64,000 bases of DNA, taken from Pseudomonas sp. stari2 (GTDB lineage: Bacteria; Pseudomonadota; Gammaproteobacteria; Pseudomonadales; Pseudomonadaceae). The notes under the pieces were generated by a model that had not been told where the DNA came from, made no database searches, and worked only from the letters and a program-made list of their open reading frames with translations. The stretch spans positions 3,033,501 through 3,097,500 of the forward strand of contig NZ_CP099760.1 in the NCBI RefSeq assembly GCF_040760005.1, in the 5' to 3' direction. Positions 1 to 9,443 of the stretch are shown piece by piece (the stretch's first letter is position 1; each line of letters begins with the position of its first letter). Made by a program: the position numbers and the translations under genes.

Positions 1-1
1 T

Positions 2-3000
2 GGCGGCTCCACCGATGCCCGCTACAACCCGCTGGTGCGCAATGCCGCTGACGGCACGTTCAGCCTGCCGGGCCTGGCGAGCAATCCGGTCTACGCAATC
101 TTGCCGGGCAATCAGAGTGTCTATGCCCCGTTGGTCGCCGAGGCTGGCGCGGTCGATCCGCGCATCGGTCAACAGGTCACGATCGGTGCGGGCGTGCCGG
201 GTTTGCCAGCCGGCACCTATACCTTGCTGCCTTCGACGTTTGCCTTGCTGCCCGGGGCGTTCCGGGTCGAGGTCAACGGCCAGGCGGCGCCGGCGGCCAT
301 GGGTGGCGCGCTGCAAATGCGCAATGGTTCATGGACCAGCAGCGGCCGGATGTCGATTGCCAATACCGGTGTGCGTGACAGTCTGCCGAGCACGCTGACA
401 CTGACGTCAGCCGATGTACTGCGCCGCTATTCGCAATACAACGAAACCAGCTACAGCCAGTTCATCACCAGCGACGCGGTGCGGCGGGGAGTACCACGCG
501 CACTGGCACCGATGGATGGCAAAACCCTCGAGCTGAACCTGCAGCATGGTGAAGAACATGCCATTGCCCTGGATTTCAACGGGCAGGTGCTGTTCAAGCC
601 CGCCGAGGGCGGCGTGACGGGCACGGCCGTTGTGCGCGATCCGTCTTCGGGCATTCTCGAAGTGCTGGGCGCCGGCCATGAGCCGACGCCGGGTTTTCGT
701 GGTGTCTCACTTTACGCCGACAGCCTCAATCGCCTGAATGCCGGACGTCTGGCCATCGGCGCTGCGCCGACCGTGGACTACGGCGCCGGCGGTAATATCG
801 TGACCTTCACCAGCGGCGGCTCGGGCAACGACATCTTCTTGCGTGAGGGGGCGATCCTCTCGGCGCCGGAAGTGCTGCTGCGCACCCATAACATCGGTGG
901 CGGCATCACCATCGAGGCGGGGGCAGGGATCAACACTCTGGGGCGCGGCGAGGTCTCGTTCGACTCCACCAACGGCTTTGTCTATCAGCCGGGACAGGCC
1001 AGCCTGTTGCTGGTTTCCAATGGCTGGAACAGTGTGCTTGCACCAGAGAAAGCCGTCGACCGTACCGGTGCCGGCAGTATCCATATCGGCACTTGCACGC
1101 TGGCGCCGTACAGCAACCCGGCGATCCTGTATTCCAACGGCAGTATCACCGCCGCCACCGACAACCACTTCGAACTCGATGAGGCAGTGCGTTTCGGCAC
1201 CCGCCATCTGACCCTGGCGGTCGGCGCGGTCAATGTCGGCAATACACAGGCCCTGAGCGATGCGGCGGGCCGGGTGCCAGTCGGTCTGACCCTGAGCCAG
1301 AACGTGCTCAACCGTTTGCTGCAGGGCGACACCCGGTTCGGGGCACCGGCCCTGGAGTCGCTGAACCTGACCGCTCGCGACTCGTTCAACTTCTTTGGCA
1401 CCACCACACTCGACACGCTGGATCCACAAACCGGCCAGAGCAAACTGCAGAATCTGATTCTGACGACCCCGGCGATCTACGGCCAGGGCGGCAGCGACGA
1501 CGTAGCCACCTTGCGTACCGCCAACCTGATCTGGAACGGTGCCACCCAGGCGCCGGGAGCATTGGTCAGCGGTGGCGCGGGCACCGGACGCGGCACCCTG
1601 CAGATCGAGGCGCAGCGCATCGAATTCGGCTACGGGCCGAATCCGCAGCCCAGCGGTCTGGATCAGAATGACCGTCTGGCGCTGGGTTTTGCCAACGTCA
1701 ACCTCAGCGCCAGCGAGCGCATCACCGCCAACCACAAGGGCAGTCTTGCGGTGTATCAGGAGCAGGGCGCGTACGACCCGGTCAAGGGTTACGCCTACAG
1801 CGGCGGCAGCCTCACGCTGCGCACGCCGTTGCTGACGGGTGAAGCCGCGTCGATCAACACGTTCAAGGCGGGCAATAACCTGACCCTGACCGGCAGCGCT
1901 ACCGGCGCGGCAGCCGATGCGCTGGGCGCGGAACTGACCCTGGATGCCCGCAATGTTGTCCTCGACAGCCGGATCGCGCTGGCCAGCGGCAAACTGGTGG
2001 TCAAGGCCGAGAATGACCTGGCCCTGACCGGCAATGCGCAGCTGGATCTGGCCGGACGCACCTTGCCGTTCAACGACGTCAACAAATACAGCTGGGGCGG
2101 CGATGTATCGCTGTTCAGCAACAGCGGCAATATCCGTCAGGCGGCCGGCTCGCGCATCGACCTGTCGGCGCAGAACAATCAGGCCGGCAATCTCAGCGCA
2201 GTGGCGCTCGCTGCGGGCGCCGGGGTGGTCGATCTGCAAGGCCGGATCCTCGGCGCCAGCAGCGGTCATTACGATGCCGGCGGCACCTGGGTGCCGTACA
2301 AGGCCGGGGGCGTGGAGATTCGTGCGCAGCAACTGGGTGGTGATCTGAATCAACAATTCGCCGCACTCAACCAGCGCCTGAACGACGGCCAGGTGTTCGG
2401 CAGCCGCAGCTTCCAGTTCAAACAGGGCGATCTGCTGATCGGCGATGGCCTGCGCGCCGGCGAGGTCAATCTCTCGCTCGACAATGGTCACCTGAGTGTG
2501 GCCGGCACGATCGACGCCAGTGGCGAGCGGGTCGGCAGCATTCGTCTGTCCGGCAAAAACGGTTTGACCCTGGGCGGTAGTTCCGTGCTCGACGCTCACG
2601 GTCGTGTGCTGCGGGTCGACAGCTACGGCAAGATCATCGATGCGCCGAACCGGGCGATGGTCGAGCTCGATTCCGGGGCCGGGGTGCTGACGCTGGCCTC
2701 CGGCGCGAGGATTGATCTGCGCCACGGCACCGATGCCGCGTTGGGCAGTCTGCCCGGACAAAACGATGGGCGGGCACGGGGCACCCTGGAGCTGAACGCG
2801 CCGCGTCTGGGCGCCGGTGATATTGCGATCGATGCCAATGGCGCACTGAACATTCAAGGCGCGCGTTCCATTGGCCTCAACGCCGTGCGCCGCTACACGG
2901 ACGCTCGCGACGGCGTTGATCCGGCAGCGAGCGGCCGGCCGTATCAGGTGATCGATCAGGCGCTGTTCGATCGGATTCATGGCGACAGCGACACCTTCAT

Positions 3001-6000
3001 CAACACGGCACTGAGCAACAGTGACCTGCTGCAACGCAAACTGGCGGGGTTGAACAACGCGACTTACCGCGATGCCTTCCATCTGCGCCCGGGCGTGGAA
3101 ATCGCCAGCAAGACCGCCGACGGCGATCTGCTGGTAGAAGGCGATATCGACCTGTCGCGCTATCGCTACGCGAGCCTCAACCCGCACACGCAGAAAACTG
3201 CGTTGTATGGCTCCGGTGAGTCGGCGAGTCTGGTGATGCGGGCCGGTGGCAACCTCGATATCTACGGCAGTATCAACGACGGTTTCGCGCCGCCATCGGA
3301 AACCGTGGATGACGCCGGCTGGAAACTGCTGCCGGGCGTGCAGCCGTTCGGTGGCGATCTGATCGTGCCGGGCAGTGGCGTGACGCTGGCCGAGGGGACG
3401 CTGTTCCCGAGCGGCACGACCTTGAACTACGACTTGCCGATCCAGGCGGCCACCTTCGCCAGCGGCACGTTGTTGCCAACCCAGGCGGTGCTGGCCGGTG
3501 AGTACACCTTGAATGCCGGCAGCGTGTTGTCCGCTGCCGTACACGATTCGGCGGGCAACTTGCTGTACGCCGCCGGCACGCTGCTCACACAGAACGTGAC
3601 CTTGCCGATCGGCAGTCGCCTGGGCGCCGGTACCCGTCTGGAGACTGCCACCGCGCTGCAGGCCATGAGCTGGCCGAAAGGCGTGCCGCTGCCGGGCACG
3701 CTCGGTGCGGATAACGTGCTTGCCGGGGTCAAATTGAGCGGTGCGCTGGCGCTGCTGCGTGGCTCGCTGATTCCGTCGATGACGGATGTGGTGCTGGCTG
3801 ACGGTACGGCTTTCATTGAACTGCGCGGTTACACCAACACCACTCAGCAGGGTCGTAACTGGGCCGTGGCGAGCATGTTGCCGGCGGGCAGTACGTCGTG
3901 GTCGATGCGTCTGGTGGCCGGCTCCGATCTGGATGCCGCTGACAGCCGTGCGCTGAAACCGCTGACCAGCGACGGCAACCTGCGCCTGGCCGATACCCAC
4001 TACGGCTTGAAAGTGACCGAGAAAAAACTCGACACGACCTGGGTCGACGGCAACCCGATGGGTTATCCGGAAGGCACGGTGGTCAGCGATGATGAGCTGT
4101 ATCTGTGTGACGTGTTCCCCGGCGCCTGCCTGGCGCCGGCCAAATTCCTCTGGGTTGAGGGCAACATTGCCGGGATGCCGGCGGGCACCCCGGTGCTCGA
4201 GGCCGATCTGTGGTGGTGTGATGCGGACCCGTTTTCCTGTGCGCCGAACAAGGGCGGGATCAGCACCACGACCCACTCGCAGATGTTCAGCGTGTTGCGC
4301 ACCGGCACCGGCGATCTCGACCTGTTGGCAGCTGGCAACCTGAGCATGGATTCGGCGTTCGGTGTCTACACCGCCGGCACCCAATCGAGCGACGTCGATC
4401 CGCGCTACAACCTGCGCCGTGGCACCTTGACCGACAACGGTTCGGTGCTGGGCAGCCAGGGCGCCGATTACGAAAAATGGGTCAATGGCGGTAGCGACAG
4501 CCTGTATCAGGCCTGGTATCCGCAGGAAGGCGGCAACCTGACGATCAATGCCGGCGGCTCGGTGTCCGGCGACGCCGTGGGGCGTCGAGGCCTCAACCCC
4601 CTGGCCAAGCTTCGCGAGCAAGTTGCCAGCGTCTCGGTGGGCAACTGGCTCTGGCGCCAGGGCACCGGCAACAGCGATGTGCCGACCGCCTGGTGGATCA
4701 ACTTTGGCAGCTATGCAACCCAACCCCTGCCGGATCAAGGCGCCGATAGTGGCCCTTATCTGGTTGGCTTCACCGGTTTTGGTGCGCTGGGCGGCGGCAA
4801 CGTCAGCCTGCGCGCCGGCGGCGACGGCGGCATGCTTCGGCCATTGGGCGACAGCGGGTTGAACCCGCGCAGCCAGGGCTTGATCGTCGCGGTCGGCAGC
4901 ACCGGACGGGTCGGCAGCGACGGCAGCCTGCAATTGACCGGCGGTGGCGACATGGACATCCGCATCGGTGGCTCGCTCAACCCGTCGCTGCAAGCGAGCG
5001 TCGGGCGCAGTGGCAACGCCTCACCGAACCATGACTTGCAGGGCGCCTTGATCAACCTGCGCGGCGCGGCGCAGCTGTCGGGCGGGGCGCTCGGCGCAAT
5101 CAATCTGCAATACGGTGCGGCACCGGCGTTGCAGGATGCGCGCGAAACCCGTGCCTTCGACCCGTTCACCTCGACCCTGGGCATTGCCTCCGGTGGTCTG
5201 GTCCTGATCCCCGGTGACTCTGGCATGCGTCTGAGCACGCGTGGCGATCTGGTGCTCGGTGGCGCGGCGGACCCGGGGCGCGTGCGTCTGCAAAACAGCA
5301 CGCCGTTCACCGATGCCGCTGGCGTCGTGCATGGCGGTGGCGGGCTGGCGGGCTTCTCGCTGTGGACCGATCACACCGCTATCGATCTGTTTTCAGCCGG
5401 GGGCAATCTGACCCCAAGCACCCAATTGGCCGAGACCAGCACGGCAGGGCCGTTGACGAATCGCAACAGCTCGCCGAGCGACCTGCGGTTTGTCTATCCG
5501 TCGATCTTGCGCGCCGTGGCCGCTCAAGGTTCGATCTATGCCGGCACGTCAGCGGTGTCCGTCTCCAGCGCGTTTCCTGCTGCACCGGCTTATTCGCTGG
5601 TGCTGGCACCTTCAGCCGCTGGCCAACTGGAAATGCTCGCCGGCGACTCGATTTACGCCGGCGGCTATGCCATCGATCAGTCCGGTGCCAGCCGGGCCGC
5701 CATCGCCACGCCGTTCGCGCCGGCGTTCAGCGGTTATGCACAATACGGCAGCAGCAAGCCGCTCCTGAGCAATTACAGCGTTGATGGCGTGGCACCGAGT
5801 CAGAACCTGCGTTATCCGTTGTTTGCGTTCGGCGCCGACACGTATTCGGGCACCAGCGGTGTGCAGGCGCCGGCACGTTTCTACGCATTGGCCGGTGATC
5901 TGGTCGGCGTGCGCAGTGGTGAAACCTTGCGCTTCAGCAACTCACTGCGCACCTGGTATGTCGCGGCTGCTCCAGTGTGGATGCTGGCCGGGCGCGATAT

Positions 6001-7525
6001 CGTCGCGGCCGGCACCGACCTCGGCAAACCGACTGCTGCGCCGTCGGATCTGGGCTGGAGCTCCGATGCCATTGCCTCTTCGGGCAATCTGTTTGTTCAT
6101 AACGGTGCGCGTGATGTTTCGCGGGTCTCGGCGGGGCGCGACATCCTCTACAGCAGCTTCGACATTGCCGGTCCCGGCCTGCTCGACGTCAATGCCGGGC
6201 GCAATATCCTTATGGAAGATCGCGCGAGCATCACCAGCCTCGGGCCGATTGTGCAGGGCGATGGTCGGCCCGGTGCCAGCGTGGTGTTGCAGGCTGGCAT
6301 CGGTGCACAAGGTGCGGATTACGGACGTTTCATCGCCCGCTATCTGAACCGGGACAATCTCGCTGACGCGAATCTGTCCCTTGCTGCACAACCGGGCAAA
6401 GTGGTGAAAAACTACCTCGGCGAACTGCAAAGCTGGCTGACCCTGGGATATGGTTTCAGCGGTAGCGAAGAGCAGGCGCAAGCGTTCTTCGCCGCATTGC
6501 CGGGTACCGAGCAAGCGATCTTCGCCCGTCAGGTGTACTTCGCCGAATTGCGTGCCGGTGGCCTGGAATACAACGATGTCGATGGTCCACGCAAAGGCAG
6601 TTACTTGCGCGGTCGTAATGCCATTGCTGCGCTTTTTCCGACCACCGATGTGGCCGGCAACCCGATCCGTTATGACGGCGACATCACTCTTTACGGAGGC
6701 GCCGGGGTCAAGACCCTGTTCGGCGGCGATATCCAGATGCTCACACCCGGCGGTGGTCAGGTGTTCGGCATCGAAGGCGCGGCGCCGCCCTCGACGGCGG
6801 GGATCATCACCCAGGGTTCGGGCAATATTCAGCTCTATTCCCAGGGCAGCATTCTGCTGGGGCAGAGCCGGATCATGACGACGTTTGGTGGCTCGATCCT
6901 CGGCTGGTCGGCCGAAGGCGACATCAACGCCGGTCGTGGCTCGAAAACCACCGTGGTCTACACCCCGCCGAAACGCGTGTACGACACTTGGGGCAACGTG
7001 ACACTGTCGCCATCGGTGCCAAGCACCGGCGCCGGTATCGCCACGCTCAACCCGATTGCCGAAGTGGCACCGGGGGATATCGACCTGATCGCACCACTGG
7101 GCACCATCGATGCGGGCGAGGCGGGGATTCGCGTCTCGGGCAACGTCAACATCGCCGCGCTGACGGTGGTCAACGCCGCCAACATCTCGGTGCAGGGCAA
7201 GGCGACCGGCGTGCCGGTGGTCTCGGCGGTCAACACTGGAGCGATCACTTCGGCCAGTTCCGCTGCGTCGTCGGCAACTCAGGCGGCGGAAGATGTTGCC
7301 CGTCAGCAACAAGCCGCATCACGCCAGAACCAGGCCTCGGTGTTCACCGTGCAGGTACTGAGCTTCGGCAACGAACAACTGGCCCCGACCCGCGATGGCG
7401 CCAGCCGCACGCCGACACCGGGCTACAACCCCAACAGCCCGGTGCAGGTGCTGGGCGCCGGGGCGCTGGATGAACAGGCGAAACAGCAGCTGACCGAGGA
7501 GGAGCGGGGACAGCTGACGTTGTAA
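2..7525 (+). CDS. Filamentous haemagglutinin family surface protein with DUF3739-type C-terminus (5'-truncated by window)
   Basis: The frame is open from base 2, so the N-terminus (signal peptide and TPS secretion domain expected for the family) lies outside the window; about 2,507 residues are visible. The chain is rich in Gly, Asn, Ser and short beta-strand repeats (patterns such as AGGNL, LxLxAGxxL), which is typical of a beta-helical exoprotein exported by two-partner secretion. The last ~100 residues, with a Gln/Ala-rich stretch and then FTVQVLSFG and an acidic tail, fit the DUF3739 end of pseudomonad FHA-like proteins. Likely role: adhesion or contact with other cells at the surface (family knowledge). 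Cysteines are nearly absent except for a tandem repeat around 4040-4251. A strong terminator follows directly. No TpsB partner is visible; it may lie upstream. Confidence 0.85.
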   Translation, partial: GGSTDARYNPLVRNAADGTFSLPGLASNPVYAILPGNQSVYAPLVAEAGAVDPRIGQQVTIGAGVPGLPAGTYTLLPSTFALLPGAFRVEVNGQAAPAAMGGALQMRNGSWTSSGRMSIANTGVRDSLPSTLTLTSADVLRRYSQYNETSYSQFITSDAVRRGVPRALAPMDGKTLELNLQHGEEHAIALDFNGQVLFKPAEGGVTGTAVVRDPSSGILEVLGAGHEPTPGFRGVSLYADSLNRLNAGRLAIGAAPTVDYGAGGNIVTFTSGGSGNDIFLREGAILSAPEVLLRTHNIGGGITIEAGAGINTLGRGEVSFDSTNGFVYQPGQASLLLVSNGWNSVLAPEKAVDRTGAGSIHIGTCTLAPYSNPAILYSNGSITAATDNHFELDEAVRFGTRHLTLAVGAVNVGNTQALSDAAGRVPVGLTLSQNVLNRLLQGDTRFGAPALESLNLTARDSFNFFGTTTLDTLDPQTGQSKLQNLILTTPAIYGQGGSDDVATLRTANLIWNGATQAPGALVSGGAGTGRGTLQIEAQRIEFGYGPNPQPSGLDQNDRLALGFANVNLSASERITANHKGSLAVYQEQGAYDPVKGYAYSGGSLTLRTPLLTGEAASINTFKAGNNLTLTGSATGAAADALGAELTLDARNVVLDSRIALASGKLVVKAENDLALTGNAQLDLAGRTLPFNDVNKYSWGGDVSLFSNSGNIRQAAGSRIDLSAQNNQAGNLSAVALAAGAGVVDLQGRILGASSGHYDAGGTWVPYKAGGVEIRAQQLGGDLNQQFAALNQRLNDGQVFGSRSFQFKQGDLLIGDGLRAGEVNLSLDNGHLSVAGTIDASGERVGSIRLSGKNGLTLGGSSVLDAHGRVLRVDSYGKIIDAPNRAMVELDSGAGVLTLASGARIDLRHGTDAALGSLPGQNDGRARGTLELNAPRLGAGDIAIDANGALNIQGARSIGLNAVRRYTDARDGVDPAASGRPYQVIDQALFDRIHGDSDTFINTALSNSDLLQRKLAGLNNATYRDAFHLRPGVEIASKTADGDLLVEGDIDLSRYRYASLNPHTQKTALYGSGESASLVMRAGGNLDIYGSINDGFAPPSETVDDAGWKLLPGVQPFGGDLIVPGSGVTLAEGTLFPSGTTLNYDLPIQAATFASGTLLPTQAVLAGEYTLNAGSVLSAAVHDSAGNLLYAAGTLLTQNVTLPIGSRLGAGTRLETATALQAMSWPKGVPLPGTLGADNVLAGVKLSGALALLRGSLIPSMTDVVLADGTAFIELRGYTNTTQQGRNWAVASMLPAGSTSWSMRLVAGSDLDAADSRALKPLTSDGNLRLADTHYGLKVTEKKLDTTWVDGNPMGYPEGTVVSDDELYLCDVFPGACLAPAKFLWVEGNIAGMPAGTPVLEADLWWCDADPFSCAPNKGGISTTTHSQMFSVLRTGTGDLDLLAAGNLSMDSAFGVYTAGTQSSDVDPRYNLRRGTLTDNGSVLGSQGADYEKWVNGGSDSLYQAWYPQEGGNLTINAGGSVSGDAVGRRGLNPLAKLREQVASVSVGNWLWRQGTGNSDVPTAWWINFGSYATQPLPDQGADSGPYLVGFTGFGALGGGNVSLRAGGDGGMLRPLGDSGLNPRSQGLIVAVGSTGRVGSDGSLQLTGGGDMDIRIGGSLNPSLQASVGRSGNASPNHDLQGALINLRGAAQLSGGALGAINLQYGAAPALQDARETRAFDPFTSTLGIASGGLVLIPGDSGMRLSTRGDLVLGGAADPGRVRLQNSTPFTDAAGVVHGGGGLAGFSLWTDHTAIDLFSAGGNLTPSTQLAETSTAGPLTNRNSSPSDLRFVYPSILRAVAAQGSIYAGTSAVSVSSAFPAAPAYSLVLAPSAAGQLEMLAGDSIYAGGYAIDQSGASRAAIATPFAPAFSGYAQYGSSKPLLSNYSVDGVAPSQNLRYPLFAFGADTYSGTSGVQAPARFYALAGDLVGVRSGETLRFSNSLRTWYVAAAPVWMLAGRDIVAAGTDLGKPTAAPSDLGWSSDAIASSGNLFVHNGARDVSRVSAGRDILYSSFDIAGPGLLDVNAGRNILMEDRASITSLGPIVQGDGRPGASVVLQAGIGAQGADYGRFIARYLNRDNLADANLSLAAQPGKVVKNYLGELQSWLTLGYGFSGSEEQAQAFFAALPGTEQAIFARQVYFAELRAGGLEYNDVDGPRKGSYLRGRNAIAALFPTTDVAGNPIRYDGDITLYGGAGVKTLFGGDIQMLTPGGGQVFGIEGAAPPSTAGIITQGSGNIQLYSQGSILLGQSRIMTTFGGSILGWSAEGDINAGRGSKTTVVYTPPKRVYDTWGNVTLSPSVPSTGAGIATLNPIAEVAPGDIDLIAPLGTIDAGEAGIRVSGNVNIAALTVVNAANISVQGKATGVPVVSAVNTGAITSASSAASSATQAAEDVARQQQAASRQNQASVFTVQVLSFGNEQLAPTRDGASRTPTPGYNPNSPVQVLGAGALDEQAKQQLTEEERGQLTL
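4040..4251 (+). repeat. Tandem intragenic repeat with paired cysteines
   Basis: Two adjacent copies of a ~35-residue unit lie inside the haemagglutinin-like protein. Copy 1 starts WVDGNPMGYPEGT and ends YLCDVFPGACLAP; copy 2 starts WVEGNIAGMPAGT and ends WWCDADPFSCAP. Each carries Cys-x6-Cys or a near variant, in a protein otherwise almost without cysteine. The order Trp-acidic-Gly-Asn, Pro-x-Gly-Thr, acidic-Leu-aromatic, Cys pair is conserved between the copies. Confidence 0.7.
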
Positions 7526-7548
7526 AGGGCTCTCGTGTAGTACGCTTC

Positions 7549-7575
7549 GGGCGGCCGTTTGGCCGCCCTTTTTTT
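7549..7575 (+). terminator. Rho-independent terminator of the haemagglutinin gene
   Basis: A perfect 8-bp stem GGGCGGCC/GGCCGCCC with a GTTT loop is followed by seven T. It starts 23 bases after the stop codon of the large exoprotein and touches the end of the convergent toxin gene. Confidence 0.9.
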
Positions 7576-7858
7576 ATGGTGATGAGGTTCGTGGGTATTG
7601 TCGTCGGGTGTGGACTAACGTCAGTATTTTGATGCGCCCGTTCACTCGATAGACCAGCAGATAGTTTGGATTGACCACCATTTCCCGAGTGCCTGGCGCT
7701 CGACCGGATCGGTAACCGTAGGGAATTGATGAAAGCCTTTGCGTTGCTACACCCACCTTGTGCTGCAGAGCCGTTGAAGCGTTTGAGTTGTATTGTTCAA
7801 TGTAATCGATAATGTCAGCCAGATCGTCCAGAGCTTGATCGCTCCATTCAAGCGGCAG
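7574..7858 (-). CDS. RelE/ParE-family toxin of a type II toxin-antitoxin pair
   Basis: About 94 residues with the ParE/RelE pattern: an N-terminal WSDQALDDLADIIDYIEQYN helix region, a central PYGYRSGRxPGTREMVV turn and a C-terminal LLVYRVNGRIKILTLVHTRRQYP. Family members inhibit gyrase (ParE) or cleave mRNA (RelE); which applies here cannot be told from sequence. The frame overlaps the 3' end of the antitoxin by 11 bases. No ATG, GTG or TTG lies between an upstream in-frame stop and the conserved N-terminus, so the start is probably the CTG at 7858 (giving MPLEWSDQ). Taking the first GTG (7756) would delete the first third of the fold. Translation is probably coupled to the antitoxin. Confidence 0.75.
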   Translation of the reverse strand: MPLEWSDQALDDLADIIDYIEQYNSNASTALQHKVGVATQRLSSIPYGYRSGRAPGTREMVVNPNYLLVYRVNGRIKILTLVHTRRQYPRTSSP

Positions 7859-8042
7859 CGCGTCGATTCTTGCGTCTCTCTTCTAATAGCTGATCGAGCC
7901 GCACCATGGCTTCCTTGTGGGGAATGCCCGGGCGAGGGTCATCCAGTACAGCCTGCACCTTAGCGCGAAACCAGCGATCGTAGCTCTCGGCCTCTTCTTC
8001 GGATTCGAAGTCAGCGTAAAACGGGGAATGCAATATGCTCAT
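7848..8042 (-). CDS. RelB/StbD-type antitoxin (stability determinant)
   Basis: A 64-residue acidic protein (FESEEEAESYDRWFRAKVQAVLDDPRPGIPH) matching the short antitoxins annotated as stability determinants upstream of ParE/RelE toxins. I chose the second ATG (8042) because GGAG lies six bases before it; an in-frame ATG at 8060 would add six residues. It directly precedes and overlaps the toxin gene, as expected for an antitoxin-first operon. Role (family knowledge): binds and neutralises the toxin and autorepresses the pair. Confidence 0.8.
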   Translation of the reverse strand: MSILHSPFYADFESEEEAESYDRWFRAKVQAVLDDPRPGIPHKEAMVRLDQLLEERRKNRRAAA

Positions 8043-8178
8043 AGTGATCTCCGTGATCAATCTCAGCAGTTTAAGGGGGAATTGCCCATTGTCGTCACTG
8101 GCAGACGATGTACCCCATGAGCCCTAGAGGAACCATGGGATAACGAAGCCCAGTATCTGCAAGCGCCCCTTTGGAATC

Positions 8179-8207
8179 TGCCGGACGTTTCCCTCCGTTG
8201 TCCGGCA
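8179..8207. repeat. Inverted repeat in the 8043-8296 intergenic region
   Basis: TGCCGGAC and GTCCGGCA form a perfect 8-bp stem around a 13-base loop. A second inverted repeat, TGTAGGC (8222-8228) with GCCTACA (8260-8266), lies just downstream. The ~250-base region has no convincing ORF. It lies after the end of the MetA-type gene (minus strand) and before the antitoxin start, so it may hold a terminator and the toxin-antitoxin promoter. Confidence 0.5.
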
Positions 8208-8296
8208 ATCTCGATCACCGCTGTAGGCCTATTCCCGCTCTCAGTTTTTCAGGTTTTCAGCCTACAAATCCGCGCGCGTCTTCCTACAAAATGCAT

Positions 8297-9244
8297 TCAG
8301 AACGCATAGGGAATACTCACCTTCGCCCACAACATTTCCCCCTCTGGCCGGTTCTCCACGTCGAACTCCTTGGCCCAGCGAATCTCCGCGCTGGCGTATT
8401 TGAGGAAAGTGAAGTGCAGTGCCGGGCCGATGGCGAAGACCTTGCCGCGTACGCCGTCGTTCACGTCTTCGCCGGCGAATTGCACGGTGTGGCCGAACTG
8501 TTTGTCGTCGGTGGTCTGCTTGAGGTAGTAGCCGTTGACGCCGAGCATCAGGTCGTCGGTGATCTTGTAGCTGGCCGAGTAATCGAAGTGGAAGATCTGC
8601 CCGGACTTGTAGTCGGTGTCCTTGTTTTTCTCGTTGAAGCTGTAGGTGGTTTTCATCGACACCTCGGTGCGCTCGGTCGGCAGCCAGGTGAAGGAAAACA
8701 GCGGTTTGTAGGTGTAGAAATTGTTGCTGGTGTTGGCCAGGCGGTCGACGCTGTACTCGCCGGTGGGCACGGTGATTTCCACGGCGGCGCCGAGAGTCAG
8801 GTTCTTGCCCATGTCCCACAGGATGATTGGCGCGATGGTGGTATCGCCCATGCCTTCGCGGGTGTCGCTCAAGCCGAACACCGAGACTTCCTGCTTGAGC
8901 CACGGCTGGGCGATGTAACCGGCCAGACGTCCGCCGAAAATCCGCACCGGGCTCAGGTAGTCGAGACGCGGGATCACGGCCGTGGATTCGATCTCGACGT
9001 TTGGCACCTTGCCGCCCAGCGAACTGATGTTGAGCTTCGTCGATTTGTAGTGGTTGTAGTAAAGATTGAAGGCGACCATGTTCTCGGGAAGGCTGTCGAC
9101 TTCCAGCGGCAGCATGAAGAACCCGTCGGTGCCGGGGCCGATGTTGTCGACGCCGGCTTCGGTGGCCAGCGCCGGCAGGGTCGCGGCGCAGCCGAGCAGG
9201 CTCAGCGCCAGTCGTACAGGGAATGTCGCGCGGTTCGGGGTCAT
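8297..9244 (-). CDS. MetA-pathway phenol degradation-type outer-membrane protein
   Basis: 315 residues. A signal peptide is followed by ATEAGVDNIGPGTDGFF, then a beta-barrel-like chain with alternating aromatic strands (AFNLYYNHY, LTLGAAVEITVPTGEY, EVSMKTTYSFNEKNKDTDYKSG, MLGVNGYYLKQ) ending in SIPYAF with a C-terminal Phe, as in outer-membrane barrels. This matches the Phenol_MetA_deg/SphA-type family, proposed to help hydrophobic substrates cross the outer membrane. I chose the ATG at 9244 over 9256 because AGGA lies just before it. The start region carries an AAnAAnAA motif. It is divergent from an AraC regulator, its likely controller. Confidence 0.75.
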   Translation of the reverse strand: MTPNRATFPVRLALSLLGCAATLPALATEAGVDNIGPGTDGFFMLPLEVDSLPENMVAFNLYYNHYKSTKLNISSLGGKVPNVEIESTAVIPRLDYLSPVRIFGGRLAGYIAQPWLKQEVSVFGLSDTREGMGDTTIAPIILWDMGKNLTLGAAVEITVPTGEYSVDRLANTSNNFYTYKPLFSFTWLPTERTEVSMKTTYSFNEKNKDTDYKSGQIFHFDYSASYKITDDLMLGVNGYYLKQTTDDKQFGHTVQFAGEDVNDGVRGKVFAIGPALHFTFLKYASAEIRWAKEFDVENRPEGEMLWAKVSIPYAF

Positions 9245-9255
9245 GTCCGTCCTCA

Positions 9256-9263
9256 TTATTATT
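9256..9263 (-). promoter_or_regulatory. Crc/Hfq-type catabolite repression (CA) motif
   Basis: Read on the minus strand the sequence is AATAATAA, fitting AAnAAnAA, a few bases before the start codon of the MetA-type porin gene. Hfq/Crc binding at such sites blocks translation when preferred carbon sources are present (established in Pseudomonas). Short motif, so moderate confidence. Confidence 0.45.
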
Positions 9264-9443
9264 GTGTTTGGGCGCAACGCCGGCACGCAGGGCGCCCGGC
9301 CACTATAGAAATAAGCCCTTGGCGCACGACGGGGCAGGGTATTGGCGGACACGGAAGGGGGCTTCTGCGGACACTTCGTCAACCCTGTGCTAACTTCCTT
9401 CGACATAACCGGTAACAAAAATAACAATTCAGCGTGATCCGGA

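Noticed and set aside
707..4993. A 1,428-codon open frame on the minus strand opposite the haemagglutinin-like gene
   Set aside because: The plus strand encodes a clear repetitive exoprotein; the antisense frame has no domain, is rich in Gln, Arg and Ala, and is a by-product of GC-rich third codon positions.
8171..9415. A 414-codon plus-strand frame over the MetA-type porin
   Set aside because: Shadow frame; the minus strand has a signal peptide and barrel-like chain.
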